Origin: Streptomyces asiaticus
GTDB lineage: Bacteria; Actinomycetota; Actinomycetes; Streptomycetales; Streptomycetaceae
Assembly: GCF_018138715.1 (NCBI RefSeq)
Contig: NZ_JAGSHX010000006.1
Location: 9,920,001 to 9,984,000, forward strand
Reading direction: 5' to 3'
Length of the DNA: 64,000 nt
Shown here: piece after piece, positions 35,841-44,025 of the stretch
Layout: every line of letters begins with the position of its first letter
Position numbering within the stretch: the stretch's first letter is position 1
The notes under the pieces: model-generated
Database searches by the model: none
The model's input: the letters and a program-made list of their open reading frames with translations, nothing else
Told to the model about the DNA's origin: nothing
Translations under genes and position numbers: made by a program

Positions 35841-36917
35841 TCATGCGCGGGACTCCACGACCGCGACCATCGGCTCGCCGGCCGCGCGCGTACGCAACTC
35901 GCTGCGGGCCAGCGCCGGCAGCGCCTCGGGTTCGAGCACTCCGGACAGATCCGCGATCCGGCCGCCCACCAGCAGGCGCACCGCGGGCGCCCGCATCCCG
36001 CCGTCGCCGTACGAGGTGGCCTCCCGCACCAGCGAGGCGAGCGCCTCGCCGGCCGCGCCCACGGTCGTCGTCCGCACCCGCGCGTCGGAGACCCCGAGCC
36101 GCACCACCCCGTCCGCGTCCACAACCCGCACCGGCTGCCGCCCCGCGCGCAGCCGGCGCCGCACCTCCGTGCCGTACACCGTGTACGCGTCCGTGCCGGC
36201 CAGGATCCGCACCCGCGCCTCCTGCGCCCTGAGGCTGGCGGCGGCCGCGCGCAGCCGCTCGGCGTCATCGGCCCGGTGCGCCCGGTCCCGCGTGCGCAGT
36301 TCGGTCGCGCCGGTGGCGACGGCCCGTACGGTGCTGGTCTGCGGGTCGACCGTCACCTCGACCTCCACACCGTCGGCCGCGGCACCCTGCGCGACGACCG
36401 CCCGCTCGGCTTCGGCGCGCACGGCGAGGATGTGCTCCTGGGTGGCGCCGGGGATGATCCGCTCGACCTGCTCGCGGACCAGCGCGAGCGCCACCCCGAT
36501 CGGGCTGATGACCTCATGGTGACGGGCGACGCGCCCCTCCAGACCGGCGGCCCGGGCCAGATGCGGGGTCACGGCCGCCGCTCCGCCGCCCCCGCCCACC
36601 AGGACGGCGGTCTCCCGGCCGAACCGGTAGTCGCGGATCATGGTGTCCACGACCGCCCGCACCGACGCGGTCCCCGCGTCCAGCACGGCCCGCGCCGCGC
36701 CCGCCACATCCAGGCCGAGCAGGGCCGCGAGCGGGGCGAGCGCCGCCCGCGCCACCTCCGGGTCGCAGCGCGCGAAGTCGCCCTCGGGGACCCGGACGAG
36801 CGCGTTCGCCGCACACGTCATCGTCACGGCGAACCGGCCGCCCGCCGCGTCCTGAACTCGGGCGTGAGCTTCACCCACCGTCAAGAGCCAGGACGGAACC
36901 ATTCCCACGGAACGCAC
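35841..36917 (-). pseudogene. Hydantoinase/oxoprolinase family protein, C-terminal half only
   Basis: Residues 9-358 match the second half of HyuA-type proteins: TMTCAANALVRVPEGDFARCDPEVARAALAPLAALLGLD, VGGGGGAAAVTPHLARAAGLEG and HHEVISPIGVALALVREQVERIIPG. A full enzyme has about 650-700 residues with an N-terminal ATPase domain, which is missing here. The GTG at 36917 begins just beyond the break, in sequence unlike the family. Downstream it is coupled (ATGA) to the HExxH gene. I infer a 5' deletion that removed the promoter and first half. Confidence 0.7.
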
Positions 36918-37013
36918 ACCCCACGGAGCACGCGGCGATCACCGCCGCGCCAAGCCGACGCCCGGTCAGGCGGGCCGTGGCGGGCCAGTCGACTCGGGTA
37001 GTCTGACCATCAG

Positions 37014-37028
37014 GTTCACTTCGTGAAC
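37014..37028. promoter_or_regulatory. IclR operator copy 1 (before the iclR gene)
   Basis: GTTCAC-TTC-GTGAAC is a perfect 6+3+6 palindrome located 41 bp before the iclR ATG. The same pattern recurs at 39389 and 39484, which supports autoregulation and a local regulon. Confidence 0.75.
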
Positions 37029-37069
37029 ATGCGTGTCAGCTCCTCGATCACCATCCGGCGGAGGCTCCC

Positions 37070-37876
37070 ATGAGCAAGTCGACGAGGCCGTCCGATGCCG
37101 CGCGCGCGGACCGGGGCGACCAGGCCGATATCCAGGCGGTGAGCCGGGTCAGCCAGATCCTGTCGCTGTTCGAGCCCGCCACTCCGGAAGTGACCGCCGT
37201 CGAGGTCGCCGAGCGGCTCGGCCTGAACCGCACCACCGCATACCGGTACTGCACGTCCCTGGTCGCGGCGGGGCTGCTCGAGCGCAATGCCGAGGGCAGC
37301 TATGTGCCCGGCGGTCTGCTGCTGCAACTCGGCGCCTTCGCCATCGGCCACCGCAGTGTCATCAATCTCGCCCCGCGCCATATGAGGGCGCTCGCGCGCG
37401 CCACGCAGTCGACCGTGGTGCTCAGCCTCTGGGGCCTCACCGGGCCGGTGGTCTCCCGGGTCGAGGAGAACATCTCCGCCGTGGTCGTGGTGTCCGTGCG
37501 GGTGGGCAGCCATCTGCCGCTGGATTCGGCGCAGAGCAAGGTCTTCCTCGCCTACCACGCCGACCAGTTGTCGATGGAACGGCTGATGGCGAATCTGTCG
37601 GGCCAGGCGCGGGAGGAACTGCGCGCCGACGTCGAGCGGGTTCGCACTGTGGGCCACTGCTCCGCGATGAGCACTCCCGGTGTCGTCGCGGTGGGGGCGC
37701 CCGTGTTCGACGAGGACGGCATCTGTGCCACGATCGCGATCGTCGGCCCGGACAACACCCTGTCGATGTCCGACGACACCCCCGAGCTGAGTGTCGTCGT
37801 CGACACCGCGCGTGCGCTCACCCACGAACTCGGCGGCCACTACCGGCCCGACGACCTCGGCCGGCGGGCGGTGTAG
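37070..37876 (+). CDS. IclR-family transcriptional regulator
   Basis: A 268-residue regulator with an N-terminal winged helix (IQAVSRVSQILSLFEPATPEVTAVEVAERLGLNRTTAYRYCTSLVAAGLL) and the C-terminal IclR effector domain (HMRALARATQSTVVLSLWG, SAQSKVFLAY, VVAVGAPVFDEDG). ATG 37070 lies next to GGAGG. It faces the converging MFS gene. Its own promoter and the shared promoter region of the MFS gene and the six-gene operon all contain the same palindrome, so this protein is the likely local switch. Confidence 0.93.
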   Translation: MSKSTRPSDAARADRGDQADIQAVSRVSQILSLFEPATPEVTAVEVAERLGLNRTTAYRYCTSLVAAGLLERNAEGSYVPGGLLLQLGAFAIGHRSVINLAPRHMRALARATQSTVVLSLWGLTGPVVSRVEENISAVVVVSVRVGSHLPLDSAQSKVFLAYHADQLSMERLMANLSGQAREELRADVERVRTVGHCSAMSTPGVVAVGAPVFDEDGICATIAIVGPDNTLSMSDDTPELSVVVDTARALTHELGGHYRPDDLGRRAV

Positions 37877-37918
37877 GGCCGCGGCGGGGCGCACGGGGCC
37901 GGGCCGGGTGGCGCCGGG

Positions 37919-39316
37919 TCAGGCCAGTTTCGGGATCGTGCTGTCGTCGGCCATGTCGACGTCCCTGGTCTCCGGGCCGAGGAAGCCACCGAACGCGATC
38001 AGTGCGCCGGCGAGCGCGATCAGGACGGCAGGGGCGAGGTGCGAGGGCATGAAGCCGTCGAATTGCCGCAGATAGAACTGGTAGAACGCGGGCGCGATGA
38101 GCGCGAGGCTGTACCCGACGCCATAGCCCGTGGAGCGGATGCTCGTCGGGAACCGCTCGGTCAGATACGCGGCGATCGGGCCGAACGTGCCGACGGTGAA
38201 GACGCCGATCATGACACCCCAGCCGAGGGCGGCCCCCAGGCCACCGTCGGAAACCATGAGCAACGCGTATGAACCGGCGCCGATCACCATGACCGACAGA
38301 CCGTAGCCGATGTAGAACCGCCGCCTCCCGACGCGCTGGGAGAGCAGTCCGAACAGGGGGTAGGACAGCGCGGCGGAGGCGTTGATCACGAGCATGGTCA
38401 GTGTGACCTGCTTGCTCGACAGCAGAAGGTGCTCCTTGAGCTGCCCGGGGGTCACGGCGGCCTCCATATTGGTGGCCAGCCAGGTGCCGGTCATCAGCAC
38501 GAACACCTGGGCCAGCGATTTCGGGTAGCGCACCAGCAGCCGCGCCAACGGCAGTTTGTGCCGCGCCCCGGTGTACTCGGGCGGCGGCTCGTGCACCTGC
38601 GTGAGGTAGTAACGGAACAACAGGGCCGCCAGCAGCGCGCCGGCCACGAAGGGTATCCGCCAGCCCCACTGCACATAAGCGCTGTGCAGTCCGGCGGACG
38701 GCAGCGCTTGCAGCAACAGCAGGGTGAGCGCGGCGATCATCGCGTACGCGGCGGGGGAGGTCGCGGTGATGAGCGAGGCGTTGAGGCCGCGCTTGTGCCG
38801 TGGGCTCCACTCCATCGCCAGGGGCACCGCGGTGGTGTACTCACCGCCGAGGAAGATCCCGTCGATGAATCTCAGCGCGATCAGCAGGCCGACCGACCAT
38901 GTCCCGATCGTCTCGTGGCCCGGCAGACACGCGGTGATCAGCGTGATGATGCCGAAGCCGCCGACCGCGACGAGTGTGGTGCGCTTGCGGCCGACCGTGT
39001 CGGCGAAGTGGCCGAAGATGATCGCGCCGAGCGGACGGCCGATGAGCGTCGAGGCGAACACCAGCGATGCGAGCAGGGCCGTGGTGCTCGCACTCAGATG
39101 CGCCGACTGGAAGTAGTCCGTCGCGGGCGCGAGCACGACGATCGGCAGATAGATGTCGAACTGGTCGACGAAGTAGGCGAACGCCCCGCCACGCACCGCG
39201 GCGCGCGCCTTGGCGGTGTCCGGACCGTGCGGGGTGTTCGGACCGTGCGGGGCGTTCGGGCGAGCGTCGTCGTCCAAGGCCGCCGAATGCTGCTCTGCGG
39301 GGGGCAGTGGGGACAT
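37919..39316 (-). CDS. MFS metabolite:proton symporter
   Basis: A 465-residue carrier with 12 spans and the sugar-porter/MHS-type loop motif FGHFADTVGRKRTTLVAVGG between helices 2 and 3, plus RFIDGIFLGGEYTTAVPLAMEWSPRHKRG after helix 4. I chose ATG 39316 with GGAGG 5 bp upstream; the longer frame from 39394 would include the operator region. It is divergent from the catabolic operon and probably brings in its substrate, likely an organic acid or acidic sugar, judged by family. Confidence 0.9.
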   Translation of the reverse strand: MSPLPPAEQHSAALDDDARPNAPHGPNTPHGPDTAKARAAVRGGAFAYFVDQFDIYLPIVVLAPATDYFQSAHLSASTTALLASLVFASTLIGRPLGAIIFGHFADTVGRKRTTLVAVGGFGIITLITACLPGHETIGTWSVGLLIALRFIDGIFLGGEYTTAVPLAMEWSPRHKRGLNASLITATSPAAYAMIAALTLLLLQALPSAGLHSAYVQWGWRIPFVAGALLAALLFRYYLTQVHEPPPEYTGARHKLPLARLLVRYPKSLAQVFVLMTGTWLATNMEAAVTPGQLKEHLLLSSKQVTLTMLVINASAALSYPLFGLLSQRVGRRRFYIGYGLSVMVIGAGSYALLMVSDGGLGAALGWGVMIGVFTVGTFGPIAAYLTERFPTSIRSTGYGVGYSLALIAPAFYQFYLRQFDGFMPSHLAPAVLIALAGALIAFGGFLGPETRDVDMADDSTIPKLA

Positions 39317-39388
39317 CGCGTCCTCCGGGATCGATTGCTGGCTGCCCGCAGCTCTGAGGTGCCACATGCGGCGCGCTGCGAACTGCGT

Positions 39389-39403
39389 GTTCACGAAGCG
39401 AAC
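39389..39403. promoter_or_regulatory. IclR operator copy 2 (MFS side)
   Basis: GTTCAC-GAA-GCGAAC differs from the perfect copy at 37014 in one half-site base and in the 3-bp spacer. It lies 73 bp upstream of the MFS start codon, in the 196-bp divergent gap shared with the DUF6282 gene. Confidence 0.7.
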
Positions 39404-39483
39404 TGATGGCTACCCTAAAGTTGTGACTTGCGTCGCACAAGACTGCTGCAAGGGGTTGACTCGCGGTCTACAGTGAAACAGGA

Positions 39484-39498
39484 ATTCACAATGCGAAC
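39484..39498. promoter_or_regulatory. IclR operator copy 3 (operon side)
   Basis: ATTCAC-AAT-GCGAAC matches copy 2 in 11 of 12 half-site positions and keeps the 3-bp spacer. It ends 14 bp before the ATG at 39513, downstream of a TTGAC box at 39456, so binding here would block transcription or early elongation of the operon. Confidence 0.65.
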
Positions 39499-39512
39499 CG
39501 AGGTGGTCTCCT

Positions 39513-40403
39513 ATGAGGGAACGTCCTGCCATCGCCGCCGTCCTGGACGGACTGGTCGACATGCATGTCCACTCCGGCCCCAGCCCGTTTCCCCGTCGCT
39601 TCGACCACGTCGAAGCCGCGCAGGACGGTGCCCGGATCGGGATGCGCGCCATGGTCGCCAAGTCCCACCACCACAACACCCAGATGGACATCCTGGCGAT
39701 GAGGGGACGCCTGGACGGAGTCGCCGCGTCCGCCTACGGTGGCATCGCGCTCAACAGCACCGTCGGCGGTCTCAATGTGCACGCGGTGCGCATGTGTCTG
39801 CGCATGGGCGGCAAGGTCGTCTGGTTCCCGACCATCTCCTCGGGCCGGCACATCGACTGCCACCCCGAGGACGGGGCGTTCCCGACCACCACCGTGCCCC
39901 TGACCCTCGAACGCATCGACATCGTCGACGAGAGGGGTGAACTGAAGCCCGAGGCGGCCGAGATACTCGACGAGATCAAGGAGCAGGAAGCCGTCGTCAA
40001 CGGCGGCCATATGTACCCCGAGTACATCCGTACGCTGTTCCGGGCCGCGAAGGACCGCGGCATGACGCGGATGGTCGTCAGCCACCCCGACTATGTGATC
40101 GGCGCCGACCCCGAGCTGTGCCGCGAGCTCATCGCACTCGGCGCGTTCATCGAGCACGAGGTCGGCATGTACGACCCCGAGGGGACGCAGAAGAGGGATC
40201 CGAAGCGGCTGCTGACCTGGATCGAGGCGCTCGGCCCGGAGCACACCGTACTGGCCTCGGACTTCGGGCAGGCGATCAACCCGAAACCGGTGGACGCCTG
40301 GTTGCGGGTCGCCGGGGCGCTGCTCGACCTCGGCCTGCCGGAGAAGGACCTGCGGCGCATGGTCCGCGACAACCCGGCCCATCTGCTCAACCTCGACAGC
40401 TGA
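39513..40403 (+). CDS. DUF6282-type amidohydrolase-like metal hydrolase
   Basis: A 296-residue TIM-barrel metal hydrolase of the DUF6282 type. Metal-binding motifs are LVDMHVHSGPSPFPRRF near residue 16, VAKSHHHNTQMD near 48, GGHMYPEYIRTLF and MVVSHPDYVIGADPELC, and a late Asp in LASDFGQAI. It is the first gene of the six-gene operon and would hydrolyse an amide, lactone or ring in the substrate; the exact bond is not known. A strong ribosome site is not obvious (AGGTGG). Confidence 0.8.
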   Translation: MRERPAIAAVLDGLVDMHVHSGPSPFPRRFDHVEAAQDGARIGMRAMVAKSHHHNTQMDILAMRGRLDGVAASAYGGIALNSTVGGLNVHAVRMCLRMGGKVVWFPTISSGRHIDCHPEDGAFPTTTVPLTLERIDIVDERGELKPEAAEILDEIKEQEAVVNGGHMYPEYIRTLFRAAKDRGMTRMVVSHPDYVIGADPELCRELIALGAFIEHEVGMYDPEGTQKRDPKRLLTWIEALGPEHTVLASDFGQAINPKPVDAWLRVAGALLDLGLPEKDLRRMVRDNPAHLLNLDS

Positions 40404-40430
40404 GTGACAGCCGAGCGAAAGGACACCACG

Positions 40431-41339
40431 GTGTACGAGAAGGACGACCCCCGCTCCTCGCTCGCGACGGCGACCGCGCCACGGCCGGACAGCGGCGCCG
40501 CGATAGCCGCCGCGCAATACTTCGATCTGCACCGCCTCGCCCCGCCCGGCGCCGCGACACCGGACGCCCGTACCGCGGTCGTCCGCGCTCAGAACGTGGT
40601 GCTGGTGCACACCGAGGCGCGGGCCGGAGACGACCTCGACAACGGGACGCTCGACGGTGAGCTCGCCGTGGTGGTCACCGGCGCCTCTCCCGCCTTCACG
40701 GTGGTCACCGGCGGCGGCACCACACGCATCGACGCGCCCGGGCTCGTCGTGGTCCCACCCGGTGGCTCGCGGATCACTGTGCACGGCGACGGCCCGCTGA
40801 TCCGCCTGGTCGAGGCCGGCGAGCCGGCGTGGCGGGACCGGGCCGCCAACGCCGAAGCGTACGCGGAAGACCACCCGCGCGTCGCACCGCTTGAGCGGTG
40901 GCCGGAGCCCGTCGGCGGACCCGCCGTGCGATTTTACCCGCTGGCCGAGGTTCCGGATGACCCGGCACGGTTCGGCCGCATCTTCCGCACCCGGTCGTTC
41001 ATGGTCAACTTCCTGCCCGAACTGGACGGTCCGCGTGACCCGCGCAAGCTCTCACCGCACACCCACGACGACTTCGAGCAGCTGTCGCTGGCCGTACGGG
41101 GCCAATATCTGCACCACATCCGCACCCCCTGGCTGAGCGACAGCTCCCAGTGGCGCGACGACGAGCATGTGCGGCTCGGTAGCCCGTCCCTCGCGATCAT
41201 TCCGCCGCCCACCGTGCACACCTCCGAAGCCGCCGATCCCGATGTGAACCAGCTGATCGACATCTTCAGCCCGCCACGCACCGACTTCTCGGAGAAACCC
41301 GGCTGGGTGCTCAACGCCCACGACTACCCGATGCCATGA
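40431..41339 (+). CDS. Cupin-type protein, probable isomerase or dioxygenase
   Basis: About 302 residues from GTG 40431 (AAAGGA upstream); GTG 40404, abutting the previous stop, is an alternative. A C-terminal cupin motif is clear: SPHTHDDFEQLSLAVRG, with two His and Glu as metal ligands. An N-terminal half with LVVVPPGGSRITVHGDG suggests a second, degenerate cupin fold. I cannot assign the reaction; sugar-acid isomerases and ring-cleaving oxygenases share this shape. It overlaps the aldolase start as ATGA. Confidence 0.7.
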   Translation: MYEKDDPRSSLATATAPRPDSGAAIAAAQYFDLHRLAPPGAATPDARTAVVRAQNVVLVHTEARAGDDLDNGTLDGELAVVVTGASPAFTVVTGGGTTRIDAPGLVVVPPGGSRITVHGDGPLIRLVEAGEPAWRDRAANAEAYAEDHPRVAPLERWPEPVGGPAVRFYPLAEVPDDPARFGRIFRTRSFMVNFLPELDGPRDPRKLSPHTHDDFEQLSLAVRGQYLHHIRTPWLSDSSQWRDDEHVRLGSPSLAIIPPPTVHTSEAADPDVNQLIDIFSPPRTDFSEKPGWVLNAHDYPMP

Positions 41340-42124
41340 GCGCGCCACGACGCACCGGCGCCGGGCTGTTCGCACAGGACCGCGCCACCACCCCGCTCGG
41401 CACCTGGCTGAAGATCGCCTCGGGTGAGCCGGTCGAGATCATGGCGTACGCCGGGTTCGACTTCGTCGTGATCGACCTGGAGCACGCGCCGCTGGACCTC
41501 CAGACCGCGTACCGGCTGATCAACTCGGCCGCCGCGCTGGGCACGGTGCCCCTGGTACGGGTGCCGGACACGACGGCCTCGACGATCCAGAAGATCCTCG
41601 ACGCGGGGGCCATGGGCATCCTCGTACCCCACGTCGACACCGTCGAGGAGGCCGCCGCCGTCGGGCGGGCATGCCGGTTCCCGCCCCACGGTGTGCGCGG
41701 CGCCGGCGCCACCAGCCGTGCCGGAGCGTGGGGGCTCCGCCCCGGCGCCGACTACCTGGCCACCGGCAACGACGACGTGCTGTGCATTCCGCAGCTCGAA
41801 AGCGTCGAGGCCATCAGGGCCGCACCGCGGATCCTGGCTCTCGACTCCGTCGACGCGGTGTTCGTGGGCGCCGCGGACCTTTCGATGTCGATGGGTTCCA
41901 CGCCCGCCTCGCCGGAGGTGCTCGAACTCATCGCCTCCGCGCGGGAAGCCGCGCACACCGCGGGAAAGCCCTGCGGGCTCGCGTTCGGCGGCGCGCCCGA
42001 GCGTGCCGCGCGGGCGGTGCTCGACGGCTGTGACTTCGTCCTGCTCAGCAATGACACATCGATGCTGGCGGAGACCGCGCGCGGGCTGGTCACGGCGTTC
42101 CGGGAAGCGGAGGGTCGCCCATGA
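41336..42124 (+). CDS. HpcH/HpaI-family (class II) aldolase
   Basis: A 262-residue pyruvate-type aldolase. Family signatures include LGTWLKIASGEPVEIMAYAGFDFVVIDLEHAPLDL, LVRVPD, ILDAGAMGILVPHVDTVEEA and the metal-site part CIPQLESVEAI. These enzymes split 4-hydroxy-2-oxo acids to pyruvate (or oxaloacetate type) plus an aldehyde. Start and stop are both coupled: ATGA overlap with the cupin gene, and its TGA overlaps a short leader ORF. It probably performs the central retro-aldol step of the pathway. Confidence 0.88.
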   Translation: MSAPRRTGAGLFAQDRATTPLGTWLKIASGEPVEIMAYAGFDFVVIDLEHAPLDLQTAYRLINSAAALGTVPLVRVPDTTASTIQKILDAGAMGILVPHVDTVEEAAAVGRACRFPPHGVRGAGATSRAGAWGLRPGADYLATGNDDVLCIPQLESVEAIRAAPRILALDSVDAVFVGAADLSMSMGSTPASPEVLELIASAREAAHTAGKPCGLAFGGAPERAARAVLDGCDFVLLSNDTSMLAETARGLVTAFREAEGRP

Positions 42125-42186
42125 CGCTCTCCTTGCCATGCTCGGGTTCGGAGGGTCACCGATGACACTCTCCTTGCCGCGCTCGG
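42108..42186 (+). repeat. Imperfect tandem duplication of a translation start region, with a 14-codon leader ORF
   Basis: The 38-bp segment 42108-42145 recurs at 42149-42186 with 5 mismatches, offset 41 bp. Each copy holds GGAGGGTC, an ATGAC start and CTCTCCTTGCC. The first copy's ATG (42121) overlaps the aldolase stop as ATGA and opens a 14-codon ORF (MTLSLPCSGSEGHR). The ORF ends at 42165, overlapping the second copy's ATG (42162), the start of the oxidoreductase. The duplication thus made a mini-ORF between two coupled genes while keeping stop-start coupling at both ends. Confidence 0.85.
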
Positions 42187-43061
42187 CGCTGTCGATCGCC
42201 GAGCTGGACGACCTCGACCACGGGGGAGCGGTGCGCTTCCTCCGCCTACTGGAGGAGGCCGGCCATCCTATGGTATGGATCCCCGAGGTCGCCGGGCGCG
42301 AAGCGTTCACCACCGCCGCGCTCGCGCTCGGTTCGACACGACGGATGGTCGTGGGCAACGGCGTCGCCCGCGCACTCGAACGCGTGCCGAAGTCCGCGGC
42401 CTCGGCGGCGCGGGACCTCGCTGCCGGCTATCCCGGGCGCTATGTGCTGGGGCTCGGGGTCAGCGGCGCGGTCCGCGAGCGGGGTGTCGGCCCGTTGCCG
42501 TTCCTCCGCCACTACCTTGACGAAGTCGACGCGACCCTCGCCCGCCGCGGCGGCGGGGTGGCGGTGCCGCGGGTGCTCGGCGCGTACTCGCCCCGGATAA
42601 CCCGCCTCGCCTCCGAACGTGCCGACGGCCTCATCACCTTCCTCGTCACACCGGAGCACACCCGCTGGGCGCGCGAGACGATCGGGGACGATCCGTTCCT
42701 GTCGGTCGTCCAGTGGGCGGTGGTGGGCCGCGACCGCGCCGCCGCCCGCGAGGTGGCACGCAGGCGTCTCGCCTACTACCTGACGCTGCCGCACCAGATC
42801 GCGAAGCTGACCCGGCTCGGGTTCACCGAGGCCGACCTCACCCCGCCAGGGTCCGACCGGCTCGTCGACGCCCTCGTCGTCCGCGGCACACCGGAGCAGG
42901 TGCGCCAGGCGGTACGGCGGCAGTACGACGCGGGCGCCACGCAGGTCGCCATCAGCCTGGTCGGAAGGCTGGACGACGCCAAGCTCGACGCCTACCGGGC
43001 GCTCGCCCCCGCACACCATCCGCCCCCGCACACCAACCGAACGACGGGAGAGGACACATGA
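42162..43061 (+). CDS. LLM-class (probably F420-dependent) oxidoreductase
   Basis: A 299-residue luciferase-like monooxygenase-fold protein with the usual flow: FLRLLEEAGHPMVWIPEVAGREAFTTAALAL, LVVGNG-type strand, AGYPGRYVLGLGVSGA, RVLGAYSPRITRLASERADGLITFLVTPEHTRWARE. In actinomycetes such proteins usually use coenzyme F420. I chose ATG 42162, preceded by GGAGG. It would carry out a hydride-transfer redox step on the substrate. The frame upstream of 42162 (from ATG 42138) lies in the duplicated start region. Confidence 0.85.
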   Translation: MTLSLPRSALSIAELDDLDHGGAVRFLRLLEEAGHPMVWIPEVAGREAFTTAALALGSTRRMVVGNGVARALERVPKSAASAARDLAAGYPGRYVLGLGVSGAVRERGVGPLPFLRHYLDEVDATLARRGGGVAVPRVLGAYSPRITRLASERADGLITFLVTPEHTRWARETIGDDPFLSVVQWAVVGRDRAAAREVARRRLAYYLTLPHQIAKLTRLGFTEADLTPPGSDRLVDALVVRGTPEQVRQAVRRQYDAGATQVAISLVGRLDDAKLDAYRALAPAHHPPPHTNRTTGEDT

Positions 43062-43084
43062 CCACCACCGAGGAGAACAACTGA
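43058..43084 (+). CDS. Possible 8-codon coupling ORF
   Basis: ATGACC at 43058 overlaps the oxidoreductase stop (ATGA) and encodes MTTTEENN. Its TGA (43082-43084) overlaps the next ATG (43084). A GAGGAG ribosome site for the next gene lies inside it. It may be no more than a spacer between coupled genes, but the arrangement copies the leader ORF at 42121-42165. Confidence 0.35.
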   Translation: MTTTEENN

Positions 43085-44025
43085 TGCGGGCGGCCGAGAA
43101 GGTCATCATCACCACCGCGGTGACGGGCTCCGTACACGTGCCGTCCCAGAGCCCCTACCTCCCGCTGTCCGCCGAGCAGGTGGCCGAGGCAGCGCTCGAG
43201 GCGGTCGAGGCCGGATCCGCCGTCGTGCATCTGCACGCCCGGCAACCGGACGGGCGGCCCACGTTCGAGCCCGAGGTCTTCGAGCGGATCGTCGGGCGGA
43301 TCACCGCGCGGACCGACGCCGTCATCAACATCACGACCGGTGGTTCGCCGGCGATGACGATGGAGCAACGCCTGGCGGCGGCCGTCCGGCTCCGGCCCGA
43401 GCTCGCGTCGATGAACATGGGCTCGATGAACTTCGTGTACTCGGGGATGGCCGACCGGGTGACCGACTGGAAGCACGACTGGGAGCGGCCCCATGTGCTC
43501 ACGTCCTACTCCCGGCCGTTCATCAACACCTTCGAGACGATCGAACACGCCTTGCGCACGCTCGGCGAGTCCGGCACCCGGTTCGAGTACGAGTGCTACG
43601 ACATCGGACACCTCTACTCGCTCGCCCACTTCGCCGATAGGGGCCTGGCCAAGCCACCCCTGCTGATCCAGGGCGTGTTCGGCGTCCTCGGCGGCATCGG
43701 CGCCGATCACGAGAACCTGGACCACATGGTGCGCGTCGCGGACAAGCTCTTCGGCGACGACTACTCCTTCTCCGCCTTCGCGGCCGGCCGCGACCAGATG
43801 CGGTTCGCCACCCACAGCGCCCTGCTCGGCGGCCATGTGCGCGTGGGGCTCGAGGACAGCCTGTGGATCGGCAAGGGGCGACTCGCGGGGAGCAACGCCC
43901 AGCAGGTCAGGAAGATCCGCTCGCTCGTCGAGGACGCGGACCGACAGATCGCCACACCGGCCGACGCCCGGGCGATGCTCGCGCTGCGCGGCGTCACGGA
44001 CATCGACAGGAGCACGGTCTCATGA
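43084..44025 (+). CDS. Beta-keto acid cleavage enzyme (BKACE, DUF849 family)
   Basis: A 313-residue TIM-barrel enzyme of the Kce/BKACE group. Zinc-ligand and active-site patterns include VVHLHARQPDGRPTFEPEVFERIV and the INITTGGS motif after the fourth strand, then LASMNMGSMNF and FEYECYDIGHLY. Family members use acetyl-CoA to convert a beta-keto acid into acetoacetate and a new acyl-CoA. Its presence implies that the pathway passes through a beta-keto acid, giving CoA-bound products. Start ATG 43084 overlaps a tiny upstream ORF; ATGA overlap with the SDR gene downstream. Confidence 0.9.
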   Translation: MRAAEKVIITTAVTGSVHVPSQSPYLPLSAEQVAEAALEAVEAGSAVVHLHARQPDGRPTFEPEVFERIVGRITARTDAVINITTGGSPAMTMEQRLAAAVRLRPELASMNMGSMNFVYSGMADRVTDWKHDWERPHVLTSYSRPFINTFETIEHALRTLGESGTRFEYECYDIGHLYSLAHFADRGLAKPPLLIQGVFGVLGGIGADHENLDHMVRVADKLFGDDYSFSAFAAGRDQMRFATHSALLGGHVRVGLEDSLWIGKGRLAGSNAQQVRKIRSLVEDADRQIATPADARAMLALRGVTDIDRSTVS

